Counted from the stretch's first letter, positions 26,401 to 34,971 are shown. The stretch is 64,000 nt of DNA from Tridacna crocea (GCA_943736015.1 OX031065.1:20908427-20972426); one strand, 5' to 3'. Notes: generated by a model not told the origin, from the sequence alone. A program made the numbers and translations.

Positions 26401-29400
26401 GATGTAGCACAACTTCTGATTGGCAATTATACAATTCACTGTAGTCAATAAGAACTTTTTTTTACTTTCAAATGAAGAAATTAAAAAAAAAAAGACTAAG
26501 AATGTTAAGAATATTTTTAAGAATATTTGGTGAATATCACCTCAGACCAACACAGCAGAGATATTTGATTGTTTATAATGTTTTGAAAACAATGACTAGA
26601 GTAGTTGAAAAGTTGATATGTATAATTTCAGGAACAATTATATAAGATCTCATGTCGTGATGATCCAAGGTTTGACCATTTTTTGGCCAGAGTTTGGACA
26701 TTGTTGCGGCGTTACCATGTAAGTGTGATTTTTATTTGTTTCCTTTTATCAATCTTTTGTATTTACGACCTTGAAAAAGAACATACGGAAAGTATTGTTG
26801 GAAAGAGAAAATGTTACTATGCAGCATTTTCTCTTTTTCACAAAATATTTTGTTTACTGACTAAATTAAACCCTTTACCAATCAATTTCATGTGTTAACA
26901 ACCCTAAAGAAAAAAGAAAAACATTTTGGGAAGAAGAGAAATGATAGTGCAGAGTCTTTTTGCCATATCTAAGACAGAAAACATTATTTGAGATACATTT
27001 ATTTTGTTGACTGCAATTGGTTTTAATATGAATCAGTCTGAAATTTTTGTCACTTGGTAAAGAGTTAACTTTATTTGGTTCCAAATTTGTCGTTTAGTAA
27101 TGGTTGTAGAGATTTTAGAAAGAGTAGATACTCATTGAAAAGAGAAAGGGTACAAATAGAAACTCTTGTACATTACTCATAAATATTTCATCAATTTCAG
27201 ACCATGTTTGGACTTCATCCTAATGAAGGTTTAAGTCTGCAGGGGGCTCTTCCATTGTCTGTGTTTGAGTGTTTACATCGTGTCTTTGGTGTTACGTTTG
27301 AGTGTTTTGCATCTCCATTAAACAGTTATTTCCGTCAATACTGCTCTGCATTTCCGGATACAGATGGTTTCTTTGGCTCTAGAGGGTAAGCTAATTCAAT
27401 AATGCATAAAAATGATTGATGAAAGAGATACAGCACTCTACAGAATGAATATATAATAAGATATGCATGTAGATAGGGCAAAAGTCACAAAGATGATATA
27501 CATTTTAAATTTTTTATAACAGTTGATCTGTTAAAAGAAATGAACCCCTAGTTACTGGTAACCTGATACAACTTGGATATGGGTAATATCTCTGAAATTC
27601 ATAGCGTCTGAAATGGAAAAGCTGGAAAAATGGCAATATTTCTCATGTTAATTTTAAAAAAAAGCTTTGCCCTGCCCTTCAGGTGCGAGACTTTCATGCT
27701 TTTTATCAGTTATATTATGGATTATAAACTTCAAGAGATCCTTTTTTTCAGGCCAATCCTGAATTTCTTTCCCGTAAGTGGTTCCTTTGAAGCTAATCCA
27801 CCATTCTGTGAAGAGTTGATGGAAGCTATGGTGGACCATTTTGAGGTTAGTGAAACATTTGGAAAGACCAGCTGTTAAATTTTAACACCGTGGCTGCTAA
27901 TCACAACTTCATGGGCTTTTGTAGACATATTAGATAAGATCAAACTGCAAAGAATGCACGATCTGATGTTGCATCTACACTGTTTGATTGGTTAAACACC
28001 AAACAATTTATCGGTCAGTAATGTTCTAAACTGAAAGGTAACATATTTCTTGCAAAATTTGCCTCAAATGATAGGATTTATGTTTTAAAGAATTGAAAGC
28101 ATGGTAGGAAATGATGAAGGTGCAGCTTACCAGCATTTTCTTCTTATCTGTGTTTTCAAAGGGTTCTTGCTTAGGGTCTATTAAACTCAAGATTATGTGA
28201 TAAAGGATTTATTTTTGTACCAGCAAGTTTTAATGTAATCACAGCTCTGGTGTTTGGCATTGCAGAGCCCAAGATTTGTACAAACACAACACTTCAAAAA
28301 TCAACCTGTTTCCAAACAATCTTGGGTTCTGAAGCTCCTAACCAGCATTTCTCCTTTACCCACAATGTTGTCTACTCTGACAAAGAACTTTTGTTCATTT
28401 GTGCAGCTTCCAAATTTGTTATATACGGATGCTTTCAGTTGGAAAGGGTGTAAAATTTTGTTTTGGAATGTATTAATAAATAATCTGCTTCTTTGGTTTG
28501 AGTGTTTTCATGTTGGTGTATAATTAGCCTAAATGTATTGACAAACAAATCCTATTTCTTGTTTTCACTTTTAAGGGCTTACTGGGAGAATCAAAAGAGC
28601 CATTATCCTTTATTGTGTTCATACCAGAGTGGCGTGACCCACCCACAGAGGCCTTAATGCGGCTAGAATCCAGTCCTTTCAAACAGAAGCAGGTTGTTTT
28701 GCCTCCATTTGAGCATGAGTATCGCCATGGTTTTCAACATTTGTGTTCAAAGTAAGTTTACCGATTGTGTCAAGGGTGAAAGAGATCAGGGTCAACATTC
28801 ACCAATCGTTCACTATTTGTGTGATATTTTCATGTATAACTCAAATTCTAGTCATCTGATTGGCTGAATTTTGAAGTAAAATAGCAATTTTAGTCATCTG
28901 GATGGCTGAATTTCAAGTATAGTTCCTATTCCAGTCATTGGATTGGCTCAAATTCAATTATAGTTCCAATTGAAGTCATCTAATTGGCAGAATTTTCAAG
29001 AATACAGTCCGCTCCACATATTACGAGATCAGTTTCAATGAGATACCGCTTATAACGTAAATCTTGTTGAGTCCCAGCAGAATCCCTTCTTTTTTTCTTT
29101 TATTTTATACCACGTAGAACGAGATCGGTTACGGTGAGATATTGGCTATAACGTAAAAATAGTCCAGGCCCCCAACGTAAATTTCCCACCTTACAACGAG
29201 GTCCATTGATAAAATACGTCATCTGCATTAGTTTGTCACCATGCAAGGCAATTATGGAATAATTATCGGATTAACTGTCTAACATTAAACTATTGTCGTG
29301 TTTTAGATATGTTTGCGCCACGGGCTAAATTGATCCGTAGGTGGTTAAATGTTATCACACATTTTTTAGCAGTTTATACATGTAGCTTATTACTGACCAT

Positions 29401-31014
29401 TTCTGATGGATGAACTGATAACTTAACGCCGGTTCTTTGAGTGCGAGTCGGGCATTGATCAGAGCATTTTTCAAACTTAGCGAGTACTGAACAATTACTG
29501 GAGAATAAAGTCAAAAACAAAAAAGACAATCTAAAATAATAGCATTCTTCAAATAAGTGTATATCTAATTTTTAAAATGCTAACATTCATGTAAATATCT
29601 CGTAAATACATATAATACACTGTACAGTAAATCGATAGAGTTATCTGTCTTTGTATGCTCTTTAAAAAGAAGGTAATTAGCTACTTCCGGTGTAAACGAA
29701 ACTAAACAGTATGAAAGTCTGTATCCTTACGTATCCTTACGATGTTTAATTTCTGATTTGGTTATAACGAAACCCGGTTACAACGAGGTAATACGTCTTG
29801 TCCCCGCGGTCTCGCTGTATCTGGAGTACACTGTAATTCCAATTCTAGTCATCTGATTGGTTGAGACCTTCTGTCTCAGCCAATCATATGGCTAGTCTTG
29901 GAATTTTCAACTTTTGAATTATTGTTGAATATAGCAACTGGTTTGATTTTTACTCCTATTGATCAGGGTTTAAGTCCTTGAACTTGTTTCATCATTTAGA
30001 ATGTACTGATTTAAAATATGATATACATGAAAACAAAGAGCTGTTACAGTGATATGACAGAAATAATGAGGTCATTGGTGTAAAATACCTTACAATCAAC
30101 AATCAAATTTCATAGCATAGCATAGCATAGTATTGGTTATGATCAAGGAAACTTGGCTATGATCAGAAAAGCTAACTTTAACCATACCTTTCACTTTAAT
30201 AACTGACTCAAGAAACATTTGAAAGAAAGAAAAAATAGTTTGTCTTTTAAATGATTTGGAAGTAATGTTTCAAAAGGGACCATTACTTTTGCTTGTCACC
30301 TTCCATGTGTTGATCAACAACTGCCAACTGCAGGGTTGTATAAAGTTGCATTTGTAATGCACTTCATTATAGATATGAGAATAAAGATACTACTGATCAT
30401 AAATTTTCCTAGTTTTCTACATACCTGCAATAGAAGGCTTTTGAAAACTTTGTGAAAAGGAGAAAATGCTTCATAACCAGCCTTTTTGTCATTTCACACC
30501 ATTTTCTTTCCTCCAGAAATAGAATCCCATCATTTAAGTCGCATCTTACCTTGTTATCTGAAACTCTCACTATGTAAAATATTTTTCTCCTTTACTCTCA
30601 GACCTGTTTTAACTCTTTCCACACAATCCCGACTTTTCACGACCCTAGGAAAGAAGACTTTGAAAACATTGTAGGAAAAGGAGAAAATGCTGGGAACCAG
30701 CATTTTCTCCTTTATCTCACATTATTTTCTATTCTTCCCAAACAAATTTCAATTTTTGAGCCACATTAATTTAGTCATCGGCAAACGCTTCCAATTTGGA
30801 CTAGTCTGCAATTTTATTGTTTTTTAAGGAGTTAAATTGCAAAAATCGGAAATTATTTTATGTCGACATTTTCAGAGATGACATGAACTTTAAAGCAGTC
30901 CATGGAACATTGGTTGTATTCCTGCAGAATGAAGCTGGTTTTCAGAAATGGGGACCAACAACAGAGAGGGTGAAGGAGCTGCTCCTGGCTGCCAAACCTC
31001 GGGAATCTTTATAG
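17172..31014 (+). CDS. PCIF1: PCIF1 / CAPAM: cap-specific mRNA (2'-O-methyladenosine-N6)-methyltransferase, complete
   Basis: Twelve coding exons (17172-17486, 19133-19311, 21159-21313, 22008-22239, 23072-23168, 23913-24075, 24977-25152, 26632-26718, 27201-27385, 27752-27845, 28576-28751, 30876-31014) join in matching phases to 665 residues plus stop, close to the vertebrate protein of about 700. Residues 74-102 are a WW domain (Trp75, Tyr87-Tyr88, Trp98, Pro101), which in the family binds Ser5-phosphorylated RNA polymerase II CTD. A Lys/Arg-rich patch near residues 146-160 could be a nuclear signal. Residues 545-548 are Asn-Pro-Pro-Phe, the catalytic motif of this N6-adenine methyltransferase fold, preceded by Ser-Gly-Ser-Phe-Glu-Ala and followed by Cys-Glu-Glu-Leu. 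Known family role: makes m6Am next to the m7G cap using S-adenosylmethionine, in the nucleus. The intact NPPF predicts an active enzyme. Introns are laden with MITEs. Confidence 0.95.
18849..19075 (-). mobile_element. TTAA-hairpin MITE, family A, full length, in PCIF1 intron
   Basis: TTAA borders at 18849 and 19072, inverted ends TTAACCCATTACC and GGTAATGAGTTAA, intact palindrome around 18925-18970. It ends 57 bp before PCIF1 exon 2. Confidence 0.9.
19133..19311 (+). CDS. PCIF1: PCIF1 coding exon 2
   Basis: Between TTTCTTTCCAG and ATAG|GTATTA; 59 codons plus 2 bases. It encodes a low-complexity linker rich in Pro, Ser and Lys/Arg, with a possible nuclear localisation cluster (Lys-Arg-Arg and Ala-Lys-Arg). 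Confidence 0.88.
19644..19875 (-). mobile_element. TTAA-hairpin MITE, family A
   Basis: ACCCTTTACCAAACAATCCC start, palindrome with ATGCTGGTAACCAGCAT at its centre, and right arm ATCGTTTGGTAAAAAGTTA. The end TTAAs have mutated. A decayed copy precedes it at 19473-19637. Confidence 0.82.
20057..20330. repeat. Dispersed palindromic repeat, family D (GCGCAGGCTGATC type)
   Basis: Contains inverted GCATTCGGACATTTGTG and CGCAAATACCCGAATGC ends and two CAGGCTAATCCGA-like hairpin arms. Related copies are at 57305-57540 and 58586-58770. Confidence 0.7.
20391..20609 (+). mobile_element. TTAA-hairpin MITE, family A, eroded palindrome
   Basis: TTAA borders at 20391 and 20606, standard left arm, but the right half of the palindrome is shortened to ACCACCATTTTCCACATG. 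A further half-copy lies at about 20690-20775. Confidence 0.85.
21159..21313 (+). CDS. PCIF1: PCIF1 coding exon 3
   Basis: Acceptor ATTTTCAG. It encodes Ser-Pro-Phe-Trp-Asn-Phe-Glu-Ile-Pro and Leu-Pro-Pro-Pro-His-Pro-Glu-Ile-Glu, conserved at the start of the folded core. The donor G|GTTAAT is weak but keeps phase 1 with the next exon. Confidence 0.88.
22008..22239 (+). CDS. PCIF1: PCIF1 coding exon 4
   Basis: Between TTTCTTCAG and CCAG|GTGAGT, phase 1 to phase 2. It encodes part of the helical core (Trp-Leu-Leu-Glu-Arg-Lys, then Ala-Arg-Lys-Gln-Leu-Leu). Confidence 0.92.
22311..22532 (+). mobile_element. TTAA-hairpin MITE, family A
   Basis: TTAA borders at 22311 and 22529, with TTAACTCTTTACC and GTAAAGAGTTAA ends and a diverged palindrome centred near 22445. 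Confidence 0.85.
22725..22917. mobile_element. Palindromic MITE, family I, copy 1
   Basis: The ends AGATTAGAGGGAGTGACGG and TCATTCCCTCTATCTGG are inverted, and the centre carries CCCTATGTTGCGGGTACTC and its complement around GATGATTCTAATGAG. Other copies are at 33022-33212 and 59376-59592. Confidence 0.8.
23072..23168 (+). CDS. PCIF1: PCIF1 coding exon 5
   Basis: Between TTTCTCGATAG and CTT|GTAAGT. It encodes [12 protein letters not shown] and the following helix. Confidence 0.92.
23268..23361 (+). mobile_element. TTAA-hairpin MITE fragment (right half)
   Basis: GGTAACCAGAATTTTCTCC through GGATTGATGGTAAAAG matches only the right half of family A. Confidence 0.6.
23440..23615 (+). mobile_element. 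TTAA-hairpin MITE, family A, left end lost
   Basis: Diverged palindrome around 23500-23560 and a complete right end, GGATTGTGTGGTAAAGAGTTAA. Confidence 0.7.
23913..24075 (+). CDS. PCIF1: PCIF1 coding exon 6
   Basis: Between TTCATTTATAG and CATG|GTAAAC. It encodes the helical segment [11 protein letters not shown]ough Asn-Ile-His, 54 codons plus 1 base. Confidence 0.92.
24472..24696 (-). mobile_element. TTAA-hairpin MITE, family A, diverged
   Basis: The palindrome (GAAAACATTGTTAGAAAAGG and its complement, interrupted by a CATCA insertion) lies at 24520-24595, and the right end is GGTAAAGGGTTAA. Confidence 0.78.
24847..24937 (+). mobile_element. Minimal TTAA MITE lacking the hairpin (91 bp)
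   Basis: Bounded by TTAA at 24847 and 24934, with TTAACCCATTACC and GGTAATGAGTTAA ends. It retains only the left-arm block with GCATTTGCAG and AAAATAAAAGTG; the palindrome and right arm are deleted. It lies 39 bp upstream of PCIF1 exon 7. Confidence 0.85.
24977..25152 (+). CDS. PCIF1: PCIF1 coding exon 7
   Basis: Between TTTCTTTTAG and CTT|GTAAGT, phase 1 to 0. The acceptor lies 39 bp after a minimal MITE (24847-24937). It encodes Arg-Lys-Val-Leu-Cys-Tyr-Pro-Val and the start of the Rossmann-like region. Confidence 0.92.
25310..25560. repeat. Dispersed repeat, family D relative (CTGTGCAGGCTGACC)
   Basis: Starts GGGGGCTTAATGCATC and ends near TTAAGCCTCCTTTTTT, with an internal GCAGTCTGCG / GTGCAGGCTGACC arm pair. 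A similar architecture is seen at 54513-54772 and 62450-62770. Confidence 0.55.
25692..26042 (+). mobile_element. Second TTAA-bounded MITE family (TTAAGGTAAGA ends)
   Basis: TTAA at 25692 and 26039. The terminal inverted repeats are TTAAGGTAAGATCTGTATTA and, read inward from the right, TTAAGGTAAGACCTGTGTAA. The interior is non-coding. A reversed relative lies at about 55030-55345. It is in PCIF1 intron 7. Confidence 0.75.
26632..26718 (+). CDS. PCIF1: PCIF1 coding exon 8
   Basis: Between TATAATTTCAG and CAT|GTAAGT; 29 codons, phase 0 on both sides, encoding Phe-Asp-His-Phe-Leu-Ala-Arg-Val-Trp. Confidence 0.92.
26866..27068 (-). mobile_element. TTAA-hairpin MITE, family A, strongly diverged
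   Basis: TTAA at 26866 and 27065, TTAAACCCTTTACC and GGTAAAGAGTTAA ends. The palindrome is unrecognisable. A separate hairpin fragment lies at about 26745-26860. Confidence 0.65.
27201..27385 (+). CDS. PCIF1: PCIF1 coding exon 9
   Basis: Between ATCAATTTCAG and AGAGG|GTAAGC. It encodes Gly-Leu-Gln/Leu-Gln-Gly-Ala-Leu-Pro and Glu-Cys-Phe-Ala-Ser-Pro-Leu-Asn, a family-conserved stretch N-terminal to the active site. Confidence 0.93.
27752..27845 (+). CDS. PCIF1: PCIF1 coding exon 10, carries NPPF catalytic motif
   Basis: Between TTTTTTTCAG and GAG|GTTAGT. It encodes [13 protein letters not shown], the catalytic loop of CAPAM (residues 540-551 here). Confidence 0.95.
28070..28460. mobile_element. 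Two decayed TTAA-hairpin MITE fragments
   Basis: 28070-28212 keeps GCTTACCAGCATTTTC and the right arm; 28300-28455 keeps CCAAACAATC, an eroded hairpin and GATGCTTTCAGTTGGA. Neither has clear borders. Confidence 0.5.
28576..28751 (+). CDS. PCIF1: PCIF1 coding exon 11
   Basis: Between TTCACTTTTAAG and TCAAA|GTAAGT. It encodes [12 protein letters not shown], the strand after the catalytic motif, then Glu-His-Glu-Tyr-Arg-His-Gly. Confidence 0.94.
28853..29878. repeat. Diverged tandem repeat (TCATCTGATTGGCTGAAT) split by a transposon
   Basis: Four units with a period of about 48 bp (AGTCATCTGATTGGCTGAAT and variants) lie at 28853-29002. A fifth, AGTCATCTGATTGGTTGAG, resumes right after 29834. 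The pogo-like element 29005-29833 sits between them. Confidence 0.75.
29005..29833. mobile_element. Non-autonomous pogo/Tc1-like DNA transposon, 829 bp
   Basis: The ends CAGTCCGCTCCACATATTAC and, from the right, CAGTGTACTCCAGATACAGC form imperfect terminal inverted repeats followed by CGAGA. Each end is flanked by TA (29003-29004 and 29834-29835), the classic Tc1/mariner/pogo target duplication. Sub-terminal TATAACG and ACAACGAGG motifs recur. No transposase frame is present. It lies in PCIF1 intron 11. Confidence 0.82.
30609..30835 (-). mobile_element. TTAA-hairpin MITE, family A, full length
   Basis: TTAA at 30609 and 30832; palindrome around GGAAAAGGAGAAAATGCTGG; 227 bp. It ends 40 bp before PCIF1 exon 12. 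A hairpin fragment precedes it at 30430-30510. Confidence 0.88.
30876..31014 (+). CDS. PCIF1: PCIF1 coding exon 12 with stop codon
   Basis: The acceptor CGACATTTTCAG lies 40 bp after a complete MITE. It encodes [13 protein letters not shown] and a C-terminal helix; TAG at 31012-31014. Confidence 0.93.
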
Positions 31015-31285
31015 TGCTAACATAGTGATGTTGTGGTCTAGTCAAAGCAGATACAGCATAGATCATTTCTTCATTGGTCTATAAGATAAACTTGCACTAT
31101 GTCCAGATCATAACATGGCATATGGAAGGATTTCCTCAAAGGTCCAGTATATAAATGTCCCTGTTACTCGTTTAACATGATGTGAGTAGTTACAGTTTGG
31201 CCCTGACTGTTACTGGTTAAATGGTCACATAGGTTTTACAGTATAAACCTGGATAAACCAGTACAGTTGTTTGAATGGGTTTTTG

Positions 31286-31690
31286 ACTTGTTACAGATTA
31301 GAAATGTTGCAGGAGTGGTTAATAACAGATCTTGTAGACTGTTACTTGTACATGTTAACTAGTCCTGTGGGGTGGATTCTTGACTTGTGACAGGATAGAA
31401 ACATTAGAGGAGAGGTTAAAGTATAGTTCTGTTAAGGGTTAAACCTGAAGTTGAAAATTGGCTTTTGATTGTTACAGGATGGAAAAAAGGTTTACTATGC
31501 ATAGCTTACTGTTACAATTTAAACCAGGGCAATTGTTTGGTCTTTGACTTGTTACATGATAGAAATGTTACAAAAGAGGTTACAGTACAGAGCTTATTGT
31601 TACAAGTTAAACCAGGACCCTTATTAGAACGTGGCCTTGACTTGTTACAGGATAGAAATGCTATAGGAGTGATAAACAGTGCTTGAGTGT
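31286..31690 (+). repeat. Degenerate minisatellite, about 93-bp period, in PCIF1 3' region
   Basis: GACTTGTTACAGGATAGAAA-like motifs recur near 31286, 31381, 31468, 31546 and 31639, each followed by variants of GAGGTTACAGTACAG and TGTTACAAGTTAAACCAGG. Confidence 0.7.
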
Positions 31691-31785
31691 TAACAGTTAA
31701 TGTTGCAGATGAAACTGACACCTGATTGCTTACATTTTAACTGTTAGAGTGCTTTCATAAATACATGAAGTGCACCTTTTCTTTG

Positions 31786-32022
31786 ACCCATTACCACACA
31801 ATCCCTGCTTTTGACAACCCTGACAAAGAAGCCTTTAGAAAACATTGTGGGAAAAGGAGAAAATGCTGGTTACCAATGCTGGTAACCAGCATTTTCTCCT
31901 TTTCCCACAATGTTTTCTACTCTTCACAAAACAAATTTCAAATTTTCAGTCATTTTTATTTTGTCTACTGTAAATGCTTTAGATTTGGACTAGCCTAAAA
32001 TACTGTCATTTGGTGATGAGTT
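31786..32022 (-). mobile_element. TTAA-hairpin MITE, family A, duplicated centre
   Basis: ACCCATTACCACACAATCCC start, intact palindrome arms, and GATGAG end. The apex reads ATGCTGGTTACCAATGCTGGTAACCAGCAT in overlapping halves, that is, the apex is partly duplicated. It lies downstream of PCIF1. Confidence 0.82.
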
Positions 32023-32414
32023 CGGGGAAAAGATCCAAAAATAATGCAATTTCAGTGTTGCTTTTACCAGACTATCAGACAAAGTAGGGAAGAGTGCCAA
32101 TCTAAGATCAGACTCTGCGCTTTATGCATTTAGGTTTTGATCTGCTTTGTCTGCTAAAGCAACACAGGTTATGCTTAGAAATCTTGCGGTTTAGCTCACC
32201 TGAACACTCACCCTTTACCAAAATTATCGTGTGTTTTGATAACCCATGAGAAAACACTGTATAAAGTACATGAAAAATTTGTAAAATGATGAACTGGTCA
32301 TAATACACAACTTCTCCTTTTGTGACATTGATTTCAAAAATAAAGAATATGTGTTATGTTGTTTAATATTAGCCAAAGTGGTTTGCTGTTTCAAAGATTT
32401 TCGATTTCACATTT

Positions 32415-32628
32415 TAAATGCTTTACCAAACAATCCCAGGTTTTTAGTACCTAGTGGATGAAGTCTACTGAAAACGAAAAAGCTGGTAAGCAGCATTTTC
32501 TTCTTGTTCTACAATAATTTTAACCCTTCTAAAGTCCAGTTTCAATTTTTGAGTCATGTTTATTTTGATGTATGCAAATGCTTTCAATTCACGCAAGTCC
32601 AAAATTTTGTTGTTTGATAAAGTGTTAA
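32415..32628 (-). mobile_element. TTAA-hairpin MITE, family A, diverged
   Basis: CTTTACCAAACAATCCC start, reduced hairpin AAGCTGGTAAGCAGCATTTT, and right arm GTTTGATAAAGTGTTAA. Confidence 0.7.
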
Positions 32629-33021
32629 AACTGATCTTTGTTGATATTGCATGGCTGTTTTCAGTTGTCTACCTGAAAACTCTGAGAAAGCAGGCTATTG
32701 AAACATTATGACAAAAGGAGAAAATGCTGGACACTGGTATTTTCTTCTTTTCCAACAATGTTGTCTACCTTTGACTAGAAAAAAGGTCGACAATTTAGCC
32801 ATGCTGCAACAGGCTAAAATGCTGCAACAATCTGGACAAGTATGAAATCTTACTGTATGGTGAAGAGTTATAAAGATTATGGGTCAGTTCATATGTCATA
32901 AGTCATCTAAACTTGAACAAAGATCTCATGATTTGTAACTATGTATATATATATGAAAAATGTTTTGTATATTTTACCCGACTTTATGTAAAAATAGGTC
33001 ATGAATGTATTATATTTGTAT

Positions 33022-33212
33022 AGAGCTCCAGATGGAGGGAGTGATTTTCATTTCGAAATCGAAAATATTAATTATTCTCCACTAAAACCTATGTTGTGGG
33101 TACTCCTTAGAATCATCTCATTGAGACGATTCTAATGAGTACCCATAACATAGGGTTTCAAACAGAAATAATGGATTTAGAATACCATCACTTCCTCTTA
33201 TATGGAGCTCTG
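33022..33212. mobile_element. Palindromic MITE, family I, copy 2
   Basis: AGAGCTCCAGATGGAGGGAG at the left is the inverse of CTTCCTCTTATATGGAGCTCT at the right. The centre AACCTATGTTGTGGGTACTC and CCCATAACATAGGGTTT are complementary. It is the best-preserved family I copy. Confidence 0.88.
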
Positions 33213-33496
33213 TTTGTACAACAATTGTTCTTTTTTGGCGGAAATTATCATGGCAAATAGAGAAATTGCTCTCAACAAGTCATTTCTTCATTTTGCTCTA
33301 TTTCTTCATTTACATGTGAATAAATATACAGAGACATCTACCAAAGATTGCTTTTTGAAAATATCGAACCAAATAAAGAAAACAACTCCAGATTGAGCAG
33401 AATCTCCAGTTGCTACATTTAATTCAACAAGATTATAATCATCAGTTATTATAATTTCATTTCGATATATTTCTGTCATCTTTGGTTGAAGATTTT

Positions 33497-33716
33497 TTAA
33501 CTCTTTACCAAACAACAAATTCTGGAAGCTTATGAATTGAAAGCATCTGCAGCCAACAAATTTTAAACATGATTGAAATTAGCCTGACCACTTTGATAAG
33601 GTAGAAAAAATTTTGGGAAAGGTTGGTTACCAGCACTTTCTCCTTTTCCAACTTTGCTTTCAGGAGGCTTCTCATTTAGGATTGCTGAAACATTGGATTG
33701 TATGGTAAAGAGTTAA
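33497..33716 (+). mobile_element. TTAA-hairpin MITE, family A, adjoining a family B copy
   Basis: TTAA at 33497 and 33713; the latter is also the left border of the family B element. The palindrome is partly deleted. Confidence 0.85.
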
Positions 33717-33941
33717 CCCTTTACTCCACAGATACTCATTTCTACGCATTGCTTGTAGGAGTCTTTGGAAAACATTGTGGCAAAAGGTGAAATTGCTCGT
33801 GACGAGCAATTTCACCTTTTGCCACAATGTTTTAATCACTATCAAAAGTTGTCATATACACATAAGAAACGGCTATATCCTTGCTGTTATTTAGGGTCAA
33901 TTAGAGATACCATAGAAATGCCTTATGGGGTAAAGGGTTAA
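33713..33941 (+). mobile_element. TTAA-hairpin MITE, family B, copy 2
   Basis: TTAA at 33713 and 33938. It is nearly identical to 9973-10202, including CATTGCTTGTAGGA, the GAAATTGCTCGTGACGAGC palindrome and AGAGATACCATAGAAATGCC. Confidence 0.92.
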
Positions 33942-34365
33942 ATACAGTGTAATAGTTAACCAATGAAAGAGAACTTAAAATCAATGACACAAAATACTGG
34001 AGGAATTAATCAAAATTAGCAATTTACTGTATTTGTCCAATAGGTGTCTGTGTATTGAAAATGATTTTGAGAAATTTGTATACCTTTGCCGGCGTGACGT
34101 GTTGAATGCAACGATTTGATGTATGACACCATATTTAGGTTCATTGACAGCGGTTTTCCTAAAATGTGAAGATGGGAAAAACTGTGATTACATTTAAAGC
34201 ATGGACACTGATAGTTAAACATTAAAATTGTGGCATGAAAATTTCTTATTGACTCCTAAGCTACTGAGCATGGCTCAGGGTACTTTTGCAGATCGGGCTG
34301 CCCAGAATGTGCAGTCTGATCTTGTGTCTACATTGATACATTGTATTTTTTCCTTGAAATCAACT

Positions 34366-34588
34366 TTTAACCTTTTACCAAACAATCCTGAGCTTTAATG
34401 ACCTTTAGAGAGAATGCTTTTGAAAACACTGTGATAAAAGAGAAAATGACCAGCATTTTCTCCTCTTTCCACGATGTTTTCTACCATATCAAGGATAGCA
34501 AGCATCATTCAACTATATTTGATATGTCATCTGCAAATGCTATGAATTTGGTACATTCCAAAGTTTTGTCATTTGGTAAAGAGTTGAA
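34366..34588 (-). mobile_element. TTAA-hairpin MITE, family A, diverged
   Basis: TTTTAACCTTTTACCAAACA start, shortened hairpin, ATCTGCAAATGCTATGAAT and GGTAAAGAGTTGAA end. Confidence 0.75.
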
Positions 34589-34603
34589 TACCGGTATATT
34601 TAA

Positions 34604-34971
34604 GAAATAATCTTCTTTCTATCATGGTATATCGTTCAATAAACCACAGTTGTGAGTTATGAGGCACAATAAACAATCCACGAGGGCGATAGCCCGAGTG
34701 GGTTATTCATTGCGCCTCATAACTCACAACGTGGTTTATTGAACGATATACCACGATAGAAAGAAGATTATTTCGATTCTAACATGGCCAATTCTTAATG
34801 AAAGGAAAACAAGTTCAAATTAAGAGTAAAAACGCGGATGAAGATTACGTTCCAATGAATAACTCACTCATTGAATGACGTCACTCTACATGGATTGTTG
34901 CAGATTTCACCACGTTTGCCTTGCACTGTGTTTATAGAGCTAAAGTCGCGTGTCATGTTAGAATTGGGTTT
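34604..34971 (+). mobile_element. Palindromic MITE, family E, copy 2
   Basis: Near-perfect palindrome at about 34605-34774 centred on GCGATAGCCCGAGTGGG, then a flank with AACATGGCCAATTCTTAATG and GATTACGTTCCAATGAATAA matching copy 1 (1163-1556) in reverse. Confidence 0.8.
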
